A stretch of DNA of 64,000 nt from Rhodoferax sp. (GCF_030646845.1 NZ_JAUSLE010000009.1:1-64000), one strand, 5' to 3'. Positions 50,901 through 59,879 are shown, counted from the first letter of the stretch. Notes: generated by a model not told the origin, from the sequence alone. A program made the numbers and translations.

Positions 50901-53588
50901 CAATCCGCCCCACAGCGCGCGTGCCAGGACCGTCCCGGCCTGGCCGTAGAAATAGCGCTTTGCCAGGTCGTCGCGGCTAGGCGACAGGCCCGCAACCGCA
51001 CCCATCAGCGGCCCGGCTGAAAACGCGGCCATCACAAGCAGCAGTGCGGCCCAGGGCGACACGACGGCGCCAGCCAGCGCCAGCAACAGCAGGGCCAGTG
51101 ACATGGGCGCGACGAGGGAGCGTCGCAAGTTGTCGAACATCTTCCAGCGATTGATGACCGGAAAGCGATAGCGGTGGGGCTGCAACAGGAACGGGAGCAA
51201 CTGCCAGTCGCCGCGGGTCCAGCGGTGAACGCGCGACGCTGCCACATCGGCATGAAACGGCGCGTCCTCAATCACCGTGATGTCTGTCACCGCTGCACAG
51301 CGTGCCATTGAGCCTTCGAGCAAATCGTGGCTCAGCACCTGACCATCCGGCAAACGGCCGGACAGTACCGCATGCATGGCGCGCACATTGAGCAACCCCT
51401 TGCCCGTGAAGGTGCCTTCACGAAACAGGTCCTGATAGACCTCTGAGCTCGCGGCGCTGTAGGGGTCGATACCGCATTGTCCGGAAAACAGCCAATGGTA
51501 AAGAGTGAACTCCCTGGGCGCTGGCAATGGCGTGGCCACACGCGGCTGCAAGATGCCGTAGCCCCCTACCACTGCGCTACCGGTGGCGTCGAGCCGCGGC
51601 TGGTTGTGGGGATGCGCGGCCACGCCGACCAGCTCGCGCAACCGTCCAGGCGGCAACTGGGTGTCGCTGTCAAGGGTCACGATGTACTGCGTGTCGGCGG
51701 CGATGCAGGACTCGGCCCCCAGGTCCAGGAAGGCGGCGCTCGAGCCCCCTGCCAACGCCGTGACGAGCAGCTCCAGCTTGCCACGCTTGCGTTCCCAGCC
51801 GATCCAGCGTTGTTCAGTCTCACTGAACAGTCGCTCGCGGTGCAAGATGATGAAGCGGGCTGCAGCGCCGGGCCCTTCTGCCTCGATGGGATAGCGCGCG
51901 TTGAGTTCCTGAATCTGCTGCCTCGCACTGGTCAGCAAGGCAACGTCCGAAGCCACATGCGCTGTGTCCGCGTCAGCCCAGTCCGTCAGCAGTGCGAACT
52001 GGGCATGGCGTTCCGGATTGGCGAGGTGATGCAATTCCAGCCTGTGCACCAGGTCCCCGATGGACGCGGCGCCTGTCAGCATCCCCGGGATCACCACCAT
52101 CACCCGATGCTCAGGTGGTATGCCACTCGCCAGGGCCATTCGCGGCAGGTGCTGGGGATGGGCCGACTCGCTGATCAGCCGGTTGATCAGCGCCACAACT
52201 GCCTCGGACGCCGGGAATATCATCAGCGCCGCTCCCAGCGCGGTCAGCCACGCCGAAGCGCCTGCACCGGCCGGCCCGACGCCATGACGCAGCAGCATCC
52301 ACGCCACCAGACCCAAAGTGCCCAGCAGCAGCGAACTCAGATAAACGGGCAAGGCGATACGGCGCGCAACGGTTCGCCAGGCAAGAAAAGCGTGTTCGTG
52401 CAGGTCAAGCGCCCGCATCAATGCTGGCCGCCCCGCGCCATGCAGCCAGTGGCTGGCCACCGCAGTGGCGCTGTCACCTCCATCGGCCGTCTTCATCAGA
52501 TCGAGCAGCGTTTGCGCCACCGAGACTTCACTGCGCCCACTGCGCCTGGCCAACAGTTCTATGCCATGCAGCGTCTGGTCGCGCGTGAGGGTGTGTTCGG
52601 CTTCGAACACGGGCGTGGTGAGCATCAGTCGCATCAGCGTGCTGCTGCGCGCGATAATCTCCGGCCAATCTGCCGCCCCGATGGCGCGCAAGGATGTGAC
52701 CGCATTGCTGACGCTGAGGTTGTCGGCGGCGCGGTCGACACTCTGCTGCGTCTGCGTCGCGACCCGATCGGGTAGCACGTTTTGGAGCCAATCGTGATAC
52801 AGCTCGGGGTGGGGGGCGGCATCAGTCGTGCGGCGGTCTTGAAGGCGTTGCGCCATTTGCGCCAGAAACATCCGACCGACCCCACGCTGATTGAGCAGCG
52901 CAAGCAGCTGGTCGAGCGTGTGCACGGTGTAGGTTCCAATGTGATCACAGCACAGGTTGGCCACCTCGCGTGCCGCCTTGTTGGTGGCCAGCCGCTCGGC
53001 CAGGCGCCGCAGGTTTTCGATCAGCACCACGCGCAGCGTGGTCGGCAGCGCCCACATCTCGTTAAGGTTCAGTTCACGTGATTCCTGGTAAGCGCTAAGA
53101 AAGTGCGTCAACAGCTCTTCGTCGAACGCACCATCGGTGTGAGCCACGAAGGCCCAGGCCACGCCATAGACGCGCGGCAGACCCGCCAAGGGTTCATCGA
53201 GAAGTACCGGGAGCGAACGAAAGTAGCTCCTCGGCAACCCTTCGCGGATTTCCTCGAACTGCGCCTCGATCAGGTGAAAGTTGTCGAGCAGCCATTCAGC
53301 GGCCGGGCTGATGTCGTAGCCGGTGGACGACTGCGCTCCGATATAGCTATGCGCTTCGCGCAGCACCTGAATATTGTTTCGCAGGCGCGGAAAGAAAGTC
53401 GGTGCGCGGAAAGTCGCCTTGGCCGCGCGGTGTGTTTCGCCGAGACTTCGCCCATGCTGGGCAAAACGCTGTGATCCGAAAATCTCGGAACGTATCGGCG
53501 CTTGCACCGAACCGCGCGTAGCGTCGAGGATGTCGGATAACGCCTGTGGCGCATTCGGCATCAAGCTCCGCAGTTCGGGTAGCCCCAT
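44901..53588 (-). CDS. ndvB: Cyclic beta-1,2-glucan synthase-like / GH94 glucan phosphorylase multidomain protein (NdvB-like)
   Basis: 2895 aa; N-term SPAAEWLLDNFHLIEAQFEEIREGLPRSYFRSLP; TM/glycosyltransferase centre (YIVTLDSDTQLPPGRLREL); glucoamylase-like; C-term GSGDWNDGMNRVGIEGRGESVWLGWF. Confidence 0.95.
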   Translation of the reverse strand: MGLPELRSLMPNAPQALSDILDATRGSVQAPIRSEIFGSQRFAQHGRSLGETHRAAKATFRAPTFFPRLRNNIQVLREAHSYIGAQSSTGYDISPAAEWLLDNFHLIEAQFEEIREGLPRSYFRSLPVLLDEPLAGLPRVYGVAWAFVAHTDGAFDEELLTHFLSAYQESRELNLNEMWALPTTLRVVLIENLRRLAERLATNKAAREVANLCCDHIGTYTVHTLDQLLALLNQRGVGRMFLAQMAQRLQDRRTTDAAPHPELYHDWLQNVLPDRVATQTQQSVDRAADNLSVSNAVTSLRAIGAADWPEIIARSSTLMRLMLTTPVFEAEHTLTRDQTLHGIELLARRSGRSEVSVAQTLLDLMKTADGGDSATAVASHWLHGAGRPALMRALDLHEHAFLAWRTVARRIALPVYLSSLLLGTLGLVAWMLLRHGVGPAGAGASAWLTALGAALMIFPASEAVVALINRLISESAHPQHLPRMALASGIPPEHRVMVVIPGMLTGAASIGDLVHRLELHHLANPERHAQFALLTDWADADTAHVASDVALLTSARQQIQELNARYPIEAEGPGAAARFIILHRERLFSETEQRWIGWERKRGKLELLVTALAGGSSAAFLDLGAESCIAADTQYIVTLDSDTQLPPGRLRELVGVAAHPHNQPRLDATGSAVVGGYGILQPRVATPLPAPREFTLYHWLFSGQCGIDPYSAASSEVYQDLFREGTFTGKGLLNVRAMHAVLSGRLPDGQVLSHDLLEGSMARCAAVTDITVIEDAPFHADVAASRVHRWTRGDWQLLPFLLQPHRYRFPVINRWKMFDNLRRSLVAPMSLALLLLALAGAVVSPWAALLLVMAAFSAGPLMGAVAGLSPSRDDLAKRYFYGQAGTVLARALWGGLWHVAQLLTQSLMAVDAIARALYRMTISRRHLLQWTTAASAQATAKTGLAALARQHWSLPVVSLLLLVGLLAAATPSPSLALLLCLLWAASPVWTWWVSRPCPARKDAALPPQDHAYLEGVARDTWRFFERCVVAEDNYLPPDNLQTMPHDMVAHRTSPTNIGLYLLSVACARQFGWIGTQELLTRMEATLATLLTLQRHHGHFLNWYDTQTRAPLLPMYVSTVDSGNLSGHLLTVAQACLELADAPYDGGAAQHAIQASRQRLAPLLSLWADLAPALLSDSALARLLAMPDPLGECLHNATQFELLLREAAAELDVLLSGSTEPVGPAQPTHQDELLWLLVDHEATLRSAWLDVQARSTGHASGASGMQEASARLRTLAGEFEKLAWQADYSFLYHRKRHLFHIGYRVAEQELDASFYDLLASESRLTSLLAVAKGDAPVSHWASLGRLFYAVGPNVGLRSWSGSMFEYLMPGLVLDEPHGSVLREACRAAIREQIDFAQAQDVPWGISESAYAGSDYTLAYQYAPQGVPRLALRRTPPDELVIAPYATALAAQIAPHLACANFAAMEKLAARARYGFIEALDFSAARQVSGEVFTPVSTFMSHHQGMSIVALANVLLGGPAQRWGMANAHIEAVISLLHERAPREVPLLRTQPVNPPPQVRQRRRVPGLLRDVSPGGAALEPTHVLSNGRYSVSLRANGAGWSRWGQTGISRWRDDALRDAHGSFFYLRQDPQQRPVSITHHPAPDPAADYQCTYHADRVCFDATWPEWQTHTTVWVSPEDDIEFRQVELRNLSDRTLDIELISAFEVTLSDPRADEAHPAFTNLFVRAEWLGTHQALLFERKPRLATERGLQAAHFLAETDPQVVGVRLSTDRQRWRGRNHDASQPLASFDALPEASSDASTTLDTGLDPVCVLAVQLRIAPNSKAQLTFATAASDSGGTLLAVIDKYRQRSHVQRASLMSATLTGIRLRALRISGENFAAAQTLTTALMLSLTRPRAREARLEGDVAEVCDRRLLWRFGISGDRPIILVSADVMQGLGLLRSLAQALSLWSWGGVACDLVVVNAEPTSYLMALQREIAALRDRHLADSGAQAGAATTGFHLLRADEISGEELSTLRAHARVRLHADGRPLVLHVQEWIKLHEQAFEQRHARSTSAVAVAAGATAVVAAPVGEFAEPSGEFRFEVRADLRPVRPWINVLANPAFGAQLTEAGGGYTWAVNSRLNQLTAWSNDPVVDPPSEWFLLQDSQTMEVWSVTPSACGGDSVSYRVSHGQGYSVISHRRGAVEVTASWCVDAQNSVKQIQLRFFNHGHRTLHLRVIGIAEWMMGANRVDRSTVRTALYRQRLSSVAGSAAADPDSLQGQKLTALLCTQRERSAGFGDGTAFFALADAADEDDDWTCDRRECFDARGRLVLPDHFGQSSGDGLDPCAALSTRIALPAGGAEERVFLLGYAESASAARQLAVLAAATPARRRMEEVRSTWDRLLGATVVKTPDPLFDVMVNRWLLYQAVSCRLWAKSGFYQAGGATGFRDQLQDAMALAWAAPDMLRQQIVLCASRQFVEGDVQHWWHAPLGAGVRTHFSDDLLWLAHACVHYLRVTGDIGLLDQHVPFIEGAAIPEGAEDAYYTPGVSPLEASVYEHGARAIDRSLRVGVHGLPLMGSGDWNDGMNRVGIEGRGESVWLGWFLCQLVADFAPLARERGDDARALRWENAAQGWKAALNGPAWDGQWFKRAFFDDGQPLGSQANPEGRIDLIAQAWAVLSKAAPPALQRMALAAVESHLVDHEAGLIRLLDPPLVHAIPSAGYIQAYPPGVRENGGQYSHAGVWALMAFADFAKNLPYSRDRTDAAYRYFTYLSPAHRARHPTHGAVYGIEPYVMAGDVYTQSPYVGRGGWSWYTGAAAWLHRAAIESIFGLRQGPQELCFTPCMPSHWHEAELTLVRDGRTMRFILVRATPQAALAGTAQWGAALLRPGRSLHWPGLAPDTCFVIPLLDEPDTPA

Positions 53589-53591
53589 GCC

Positions 53592-53834
53592 CTACGACAC
53601 CAGAGAAGCGATACCGATCAGCAGCGCAGCCACCACCAGCGTGGTCACAAAGCGCGCCGCCACGAAGCCGTGCATGGTCTGTGCGACGCAATGCAAACCG
53701 AACAGGCGCCCGCGTGATCCCTTGCATAGATCCAGATGCTCGCCCAGAGCCGACAATTCCATCGGCGATGTGTCCGCGTTGTCACCGAACGATGCGGTGC
53801 TCCAGTACGGAGTGTTGATGATCTTGGTATTCAT
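53592..53834 (-). CDS. Small protein with one C-terminal TM helix, upstream of the glucan synthase
   Basis: 80 aa ending MHGFVAARFVTTLVVAALLIGIASLVS; stop codon a few bases from glucan synthase start; GGAG upstream. Confidence 0.6.
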   Translation of the reverse strand: MNTKIINTPYWSTASFGDNADTSPMELSALGEHLDLCKGSRGRLFGLHCVAQTMHGFVAARFVTTLVVAALLIGIASLVS

Positions 53835-54145
53835 ATAAGCTCCTGGCGTCAGGCCGAAAAACCGAACGCGTGAATGAGGGGACAGGGTGCAACCTTGAGA
53901 ACGGCGTCCTGGAACCGGACCGCAACAAGGTGATCTGCAAATGGTACAAAAAACGCCTTGCCGCGTCTGTCAGACAGCGCCCCTGGACGTGTAGGACAAG
54001 TTCTTCCAGGCAGCAGGGCTGTGCGACTGACGACTGGTACGGACATGAGATCCCTTGCGAGGTCCGAAGTCTGAGCCGACCGCATCGTGAACCGATTCGG
54101 TTCACAATTGGCGCAATCACGAGCATGTCCTAGGAGAAGCACGCC

Positions 54146-55543
54146 ATGACCAATACGCGCATCGAATCCGACAGCTTCGGTCCCATCGACGTGCCCCGTG
54201 AGGCCTTGTGGGGCGCCCAGACAGCACGCAGCCTTCGATTTTTCGCCATCGGCGAGCAGCGCATGCCGCTGGAGGTGATCCATGCATTGGCCTGGATCAA
54301 GTGGGCCGCGGCCGGCGTGCATCGCGATCTGCACCTGCTTGATGCAGGCAGGGCGCAAGCCATCACCGAGGCGGCGCAACGCGTCGCGATGGGCGAGTTC
54401 GACGCGGAGTTCCCGCTCTCCGTGTGGCAGACCGGCTCGGGCACACAGAGCAACATGAACGTCAACGAGGTCGTGGCCAACCTGGCCTCGCGCGCGCTCG
54501 GTGGCGGTGTGGGCGCAGAGCGACTGGTTCACCCCAACGACGATGTCAACCTCGGGCAGTCATCCAACGATACCTTTCCCTCCGCCATGCATATCGCAGT
54601 GGCGCTGCAAACCCGAGACAGTCTGTTACCGGCACTTGAAGAATTGCGCGTCGCCCTTGCGGCCAAGGCCCGGGAGTTCGCCGCCGTGGTGAAGATCGGA
54701 CGCACACACCTGCAGGACGCGACGCCAGTGACGCTGGGACAGGAATTTGGCGGCTATGAGGCACAGATCGCCCTCTGCCAGCAGAGTATTTCCCATGCGC
54801 TGGGCGCCGTTCACACACTCGCCATTGGCGGAACGGCGGTGGGCACGGGCCTGAACACGCACCCCGAATTCGGCAGCCGTGTGACGACCCTGCTGGCCAC
54901 AAAGCTTGGACTTCCGCTGGTGCAGGCTGACAATCTTTTTGCGGCGATGGCCGGCCATGAAGCGCTGGTGGCGTTTCATGCCGGTTTGAAGATGCTGGCC
55001 ATCGCCTTGACGAAGATCGCCAATGACATCCGCCTGATGGGCAGCGGGCCGCGCGCAGGGCTGGGCGAACTGCAGTTGCCAGAGAATGAACCCGGCAGCT
55101 CGATCATGCCCGGCAAGGTGAACCCGACGCAAGTTGAAGCCTTGACCATGGTCTGCGCCCAGGTGATGGGCCACGACGCAACAATTGGCTTCGCCGCAAG
55201 CCAGGGGACGTTCGAGCTCAATGTCTACAAGCCGCTCATCGCACTGGATACCATCGACAGCCTGAAACTGCTGGCTGACGCAATGCGAAGTTTCGGGCAG
55301 CATTGCGTTAACGGCATCTCGGTCAACGAGGCGCGGATTCAGGAACTGCTGCAAGGGTCCCTGATGCTCGTGACCGCATTGACGCCGCACATCGGCTACG
55401 ACCGTGCGGCACAGATTGCCAAACACGCCCACGACCAGAGCACGACGCTGCGCGAAGCAGCACTGGCGCTTGGTGCCGTGAGCGCAGAGCAGTTTGACGC
55501 CTGGGTTGATGCTCGCCGAATGCTCGGTCCGCAAACAGATTAA
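54146..55543 (+). CDS. fumC: Class II fumarate hydratase
   Basis: IESDSFGPIDVPREALWGAQTARSLRFFAIG...TGSGTQSNMNVNEVVANLA...GSSIMPGKVNPTQVEA. Confidence 0.96.
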   Translation: MTNTRIESDSFGPIDVPREALWGAQTARSLRFFAIGEQRMPLEVIHALAWIKWAAAGVHRDLHLLDAGRAQAITEAAQRVAMGEFDAEFPLSVWQTGSGTQSNMNVNEVVANLASRALGGGVGAERLVHPNDDVNLGQSSNDTFPSAMHIAVALQTRDSLLPALEELRVALAAKAREFAAVVKIGRTHLQDATPVTLGQEFGGYEAQIALCQQSISHALGAVHTLAIGGTAVGTGLNTHPEFGSRVTTLLATKLGLPLVQADNLFAAMAGHEALVAFHAGLKMLAIALTKIANDIRLMGSGPRAGLGELQLPENEPGSSIMPGKVNPTQVEALTMVCAQVMGHDATIGFAASQGTFELNVYKPLIALDTIDSLKLLADAMRSFGQHCVNGISVNEARIQELLQGSLMLVTALTPHIGYDRAAQIAKHAHDQSTTLREAALALGAVSAEQFDAWVDARRMLGPQTD

Positions 55544-55734
55544 GGACAGGTCTCGTCATATCTCGCGCGGAACGCAGCAAAAGACCGCTGGTATGTTCGC
55601 CACCGCACAGAAATTAGCGCGGCATGCAGATACTCTGAGGGCATTCCGATTGCGACAACCCAAGTCGTGCCGGTTTTTTCGCGGCTGACTCAAAACCAGC
55701 CGCATCACGATTTTCCACTTTTCAAGGATTCCCA

Positions 55735-55983
55735 ATGAAACATACGATGCTTATTTCCGCCTTGCTCGCCACGCTGACCCTGGCCGCTTGTGACCGACCC
55801 ACCGTGGTCAATGTTCCTGCCACGCCGGTGGCTGTGCCCGGACCCGCTGGCCCGACTGGAGCCACCGGCAGCCAAGGCGCAACTGGTACCCAGGGCGACG
55901 AAGGAAGCAAAGGCGCAACCGGAAAAACGGGAGACAGCACCACGATCATCGTGATGCCACCGGCTTCAGCACCAGCGAACTGA
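55735..55983 (+). CDS. Small collagen-like lipoprotein (copy 2)
   Basis: LTLAACDRPTVVNVPATPVAVPGPAGPTGATGSQGATGTQGDEGSKGATGKTGDSTTIIVMPPASAPAN, near-identical layout to 34004-34237. Confidence 0.87.
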   Translation: MKHTMLISALLATLTLAACDRPTVVNVPATPVAVPGPAGPTGATGSQGATGTQGDEGSKGATGKTGDSTTIIVMPPASAPAN

Positions 55984-56014
55984 ATCGTTTTACTAAATAC
56001 GCAAGGAAATACTC

Positions 56015-56173
56015 ATGAGCTTGGGCACCATACTGCTGATCGTCCTGATTCTGATGTTGATCGGCGCCATTCCGAGTTGGCCACATAGCCGCGGCTGGGG
56101 CTATGGACCCAGTGGTGGCATTGGCCTCGTGGTGATCATCATTGTCATACTGTTGTTGACCGGACGGCTTTAA
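56015..56173 (+). CDS. DUF3309-type small membrane protein (copy 2)
   Basis: MSLGTILLIVLILMLIGAIPSWPHSRGWGYGPSGGIGLVVIIIVILLLTGRL. Confidence 0.9.
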   Translation: MSLGTILLIVLILMLIGAIPSWPHSRGWGYGPSGGIGLVVIIIVILLLTGRL

Positions 56174-56191
56174 GCGCTGACACGCGACCAC

Positions 56192-56229
56192 GCTCAACCT
56201 CACCATCTATCTGAATGGTGAGGTTGAGC
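56192..56229. repeat. Perfect 15-bp inverted repeat / hairpin
   Basis: GCTCAACCTCACCAT-CTATCTGA-ATGGTGAGGTTGAGC, right after DUF3309 copy 2. Confidence 0.85.
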
Positions 56230-56395
56230 ATGCCCGATGGGCGGTAAATTTCCGAATGGCCGAATCCATCACCCCTGGACTCAGTATGTGATCGCGACCC
56301 CTGCCTGGTCAGACACGGCATCTGCTGATTGCGGCCGCCTGCGCACGCCCGGTGCCGCAGATGCCGGTATTTTGGTCTGGCGCGTCGCCTTGAAG

Positions 56396-56677
56396 CTATC
56401 GTCGATTGCGCGAACGGCCCAACAGGCTGATCAATGCCATCACTGCCGCACCGGCGGCTGCGGCGATCAGGAGTGCCTTGACTGGCTCATCCTTCACGTA
56501 GCTCACCGTACTGTCCGAGACGCGCAGTGCTCCGTCACGCAGATGTTTTGACGTATTGACGACGCCGTCCACACCACGATGCGCCAGTGCGCTGACTTGT
56601 TCGTTGGCACGATTCAGCACGGTTGAGGCCTGATCCGCGAGGTGGTGATATTGTTCCGATGGCTTATTGGAAAACAT
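56396..56677 (-). CDS. DUF883/ElaB-like membrane-anchored protein
   Basis: LADQASTVLNRANEQVSALAHRGVDGVVNTSKHLRDGALRVSDSTVSYVKDEPVKALLIAAAAGAAVMALISLLGRSRNRR. Confidence 0.8.
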   Translation of the reverse strand: MFSNKPSEQYHHLADQASTVLNRANEQVSALAHRGVDGVVNTSKHLRDGALRVSDSTVSYVKDEPVKALLIAAAAGAAVMALISLLGRSRNRR

Positions 56678-56771
56678 GATGATTCCTTCAATTTGGGATG
56701 AGTTCGACAGGGTTCCGGTAGCTCAAGCGCCGGTAGGGAAATGACACTTCACAGGCTGTTAGGCCATGGCT

Positions 56772-56936
56772 TCAGCGCTTTTTGATAAGCCCAAACAGAA
56801 AGCTGGCTACAGCCAGGATCGCAAAGACAATAAACAGAATCTTGCCGATTTCCACGGCGCTGGCGGCAATGCCGCCGAATCCGAACAAGGCAGCGATCAG
56901 TGCAATAACAAAAAAGACGACGGCGTAGTGCAGCAT
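56772..56936 (-). CDS. DUF1328 family small membrane protein
   Basis: [54 protein letters not shown]. Confidence 0.93.
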   Translation of the reverse strand: MLHYAVVFFVIALIAALFGFGGIAASAVEIGKILFIVFAILAVASFLFGLIKKR

Positions 56937-57142
56937 GGCAAGGCTCCTGGTCTGACGGGGGAACATCCGCCCGGGTAGATGAAGTTCGCAGGGTGTTCCA
57001 CTGCGATGCATCGAGTGTGATCCCAGGCGCAGTTACCGGCGATAGGCTGCCCCGCCGCAATACTGTCGGGGAAGTTCGTGAACCCACGTAGGACGGCGCT
57101 GACAGCTTGCCAAAGGGAGCGTGACACGGGACTCTTGACCGT

Positions 57143-58534
57143 CTACGGGTTCAAGGGCTCCCGTTCAGCGCTGAGCGTCGAATTTGGCAGCCTCGCTTGA
57201 ATTAGCGTGCCGCGCCCAGGCGAGGACACCACCACCAGGGTCCCTCCTTGGGCCTCGACACGGAATCGCATGCCCACCAGTCCATACGCAGAACTTGGTG
57301 GTACGGTGGTGTCGAAGCCGACGCCATCGTCGCGAATCGATATCTCCACGCAGTCCTCCCGCTTGGCCAGGCTGACCCATACGTGGCTCGCCCGGGCGTA
57401 CTTGGTGATGTTGGTAATGGCTTCCTGGACCAGGCGATAGACCGTCAATTCGGCAGTCGGCTCCAGGTCGACGGGCTCCAGCGCGCATTGGACTTCGACG
57501 CCTGAGTGATCGGCGAACTCGCGCGCCAGGATTTCCAGTGTCGCCGCCAGCCCCAGATTGCTCAGTGCCGAAGGTCGCAGATCCTCGATGATGCGACGCC
57601 CCAGGGCAATGCCGCTGTTAAGTGTTTCAACCAGATGGGCAAGCAAAGCCAGGGCCTCGGGTGCCGTGCCGGCGAGCCGTGACTTGATGCGGGCCGCGTC
57701 GAGCTTGGCTGACGTCAGCAGAGCCCCCAGCTCGTCGTGCAAGTCCCGCGCCAGGCGGTGGCGCTCGTCTTCACGTGCAGTTTGCAGATGGTGGGTCAGT
57801 TCGGTCAACTGCGCTGTCCGGTGTTTCACCTCGGATTCCAGTAGGTCGCGCTCCGCCTGCACCTGGCGTCGCTGCCCCTGTTGCCGCCTCTCGATCGCGA
57901 AAGGCCGCCTCAAGACCATGAACAGGGCAAACAGGCTGAGGGTGCTCAACAGGACTACGCCAATGCGGTTGAGTCTGAGCGTCTGAAGGAGGTCGTCGCG
58001 CTTGGCCGCCACATGCCGAGCCTCATGCTCCTGCAACTCGGCGCTAATCGTCCGGATGGCATCCATCTGCTCCTTGCCGATGTCGCTCAAAACGATTTCC
58101 CTGGCCGAGTCAACCCTGCCTTCTTCATACAGGCGGATCGTCACCGCAATCTCCGACAGCCTGGTTTCGATCAAGGCATGCAGCTTTTTGAGCGCATCCC
58201 TTGAAGCCGGTTCTTGGCCGTAATACCGATCCAGCACCAGAAACGACTCGTCAATTTGTTTACGCGCATTGGCATAGGGTTGGAGGTATTCCTTGCGGCT
58301 GGTCAGCAAATAGCCACGCTGACCGGTCTCGGCGTCCAGAATGCTGCGCTGCAAGGCATTGATGCTGGTATGGGCCGCCCCGGTGGCGCCCATTTCGTTT
58401 AGCGTCCCGACCGATTGCCAATACGAGCCTTCGCTGATGAATACCATCGCCGCCGCTGCCACACAGGCCAGCGGGAAGATAATCGGGTAACGTTTGACGA
58501 CCTTGAACACATCCATCTTCAGCCCTCGCCCCAA
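57143..58534 (-). CDS. CHASE3-type sensor histidine kinase (HisKA_3)
   Basis: ILDAETGQRGYLLTSRKEYLQPY; RHRLARDLHDELGALLTSAKLDAARI; ISIRDDGVGFD. Confidence 0.92.
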   Translation of the reverse strand: MGRGLKMDVFKVVKRYPIIFPLACVAAAAMVFISEGSYWQSVGTLNEMGATGAAHTSINALQRSILDAETGQRGYLLTSRKEYLQPYANARKQIDESFLVLDRYYGQEPASRDALKKLHALIETRLSEIAVTIRLYEEGRVDSAREIVLSDIGKEQMDAIRTISAELQEHEARHVAAKRDDLLQTLRLNRIGVVLLSTLSLFALFMVLRRPFAIERRQQGQRRQVQAERDLLESEVKHRTAQLTELTHHLQTAREDERHRLARDLHDELGALLTSAKLDAARIKSRLAGTAPEALALLAHLVETLNSGIALGRRIIEDLRPSALSNLGLAATLEILAREFADHSGVEVQCALEPVDLEPTAELTVYRLVQEAITNITKYARASHVWVSLAKREDCVEISIRDDGVGFDTTVPPSSAYGLVGMRFRVEAQGGTLVVVSSPGRGTLIQARLPNSTLSAEREPLNP

Positions 58535-58572
58535 AATATGGGATCATTCACCATGAACCTGCATCCCACATC

Positions 58573-59205
58573 ATGATTCGAATCGCCATTGTTGACGACC
58601 ATGCCATGGTTCGCGCCGGGTTGCGCCAATTTTTTGCCGATCAAATGGACTTCTCCGTGGTAGCCGAAGCGGCAAACGGTCGCGAGGCGCTTGACATCGC
58701 GCGCAAGGGGGAGATCGATGTAATCGTCATGGACATCTCCATGCCGGACCAAAGCGGTGTCGATGCGCTGGTAGCCATCAGAGCCCGCGCCCCCGATCTG
58801 CCGGTACTGATCCTGAGCGGGTTCCCGGAAGAGCATTACGCCACAACGTTGCTGCGCCAGGGCGCCAGCGGCTATCTGAACAAGGACTGCGACCCGGAAG
58901 AAATCGTCAAGGCGATCCGAACGGTCTGTCGGGGCCGAAAATACATCACTGCGGGCGTGGCCGAGCGGCTGGCGGAGGGGTTGAGCGGGGGTGGCGACAT
59001 GCCGCTTCATGAACATCTTTCCGAGCGCGAGTTGCAGGTATTCCTGCGACTGGCCAAGGGCGAAACCATCGGCCACATGGCCGTCAGCATGTCGCTCAGC
59101 GTCAAAACGGTCAGCACCTATCGCACCCGTGTGATGGAGAAGATGAAACTCGAATCAAACAGCGACCTGACCTATTACGCACTAAAAAACGGCTTGATTC
59201 AGTAG
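58573..59205 (+). CDS. LuxR/NarL-family response regulator
   Basis: IRIAIVDDHAMVRAGLRQFF...VIVMDISMPDQSG...LSERELQVFLRLAKGETIGHMAVSMSLSVKTVSTYRTRVMEKM. Confidence 0.95.
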   Translation: MIRIAIVDDHAMVRAGLRQFFADQMDFSVVAEAANGREALDIARKGEIDVIVMDISMPDQSGVDALVAIRARAPDLPVLILSGFPEEHYATTLLRQGASGYLNKDCDPEEIVKAIRTVCRGRKYITAGVAERLAEGLSGGGDMPLHEHLSERELQVFLRLAKGETIGHMAVSMSLSVKTVSTYRTRVMEKMKLESNSDLTYYALKNGLIQ

Positions 59206-59211
59206 GCACGC

Positions 59212-59613
59212 TCAGACCAATGCGCCGTGCCCGGTTTCGCCGGCTGCCAGCCGGCCACAATACACGATCAACGCATCTATCTCGTTTGACTTGTCGAATA
59301 CTTTGTCCGCACCCAGTTCCAGACATTTTCGTCGAATATCCTGCGTGGCGTAGTTGCTCAGCACCACCACGTTGTGACGTTCTGCCAACCCGTTCATGGC
59401 CCTGAGCACACCCAGGCCAGAGCCACGTTTCAGGAAGATGTCGACGATCACCAGATCGACATGACTGCCCGGCTGCGTGAGCCACTGCACAGCGGTCAAC
59501 TCGTCCTCGGCCGTCCCCACCACCTCGACCGGCACGAGTTCCTCCAGCGCGGCGATCAGGCTTTCGCGAATGACAGGGTTGTCTTCAACGATATAGGTCT
59601 TGAGCTGGGGCAT
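59212..59613 (-). CDS. Stand-alone response regulator receiver protein
   Basis: LKTYIVEDNPVIRESLIAALEEL...DLVIVDIFLKRGSGLGVLRAM. Confidence 0.88.
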   Translation of the reverse strand: MPQLKTYIVEDNPVIRESLIAALEELVPVEVVGTAEDELTAVQWLTQPGSHVDLVIVDIFLKRGSGLGVLRAMNGLAERHNVVVLSNYATQDIRRKCLELGADKVFDKSNEIDALIVYCGRLAAGETGHGALV

Positions 59614-59879
59614 GAAATTGCAGTGCTTCTGAAGAAACCGGCGGCTGAGTTTTCAATCCTGCAAGGCAGCAATGGTCATTGCCGAGACAATTGGTCGCTG
59701 GTGGAATGCAAGGCATGGATAAGACATAAAAACTTGACCTGAGTATGCCTTCGATATGCCGGTCAGGCGATTGTTCGCCAGCGCGTCTGCTTGTCAGACA
59801 ATTCCTACGCCGCCTGACTTTTGTGCATCACCAGTGGCCGGCGCCGGCTATGGCAGACAACGTTCCGGTACCATTCAGC

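Noticed and set aside
51477-52775. 432-aa plus-strand ORF inside the glucan synthase gene
   Set aside because: Shadow frame of the NdvB-like coding sequence; composition not protein-like.
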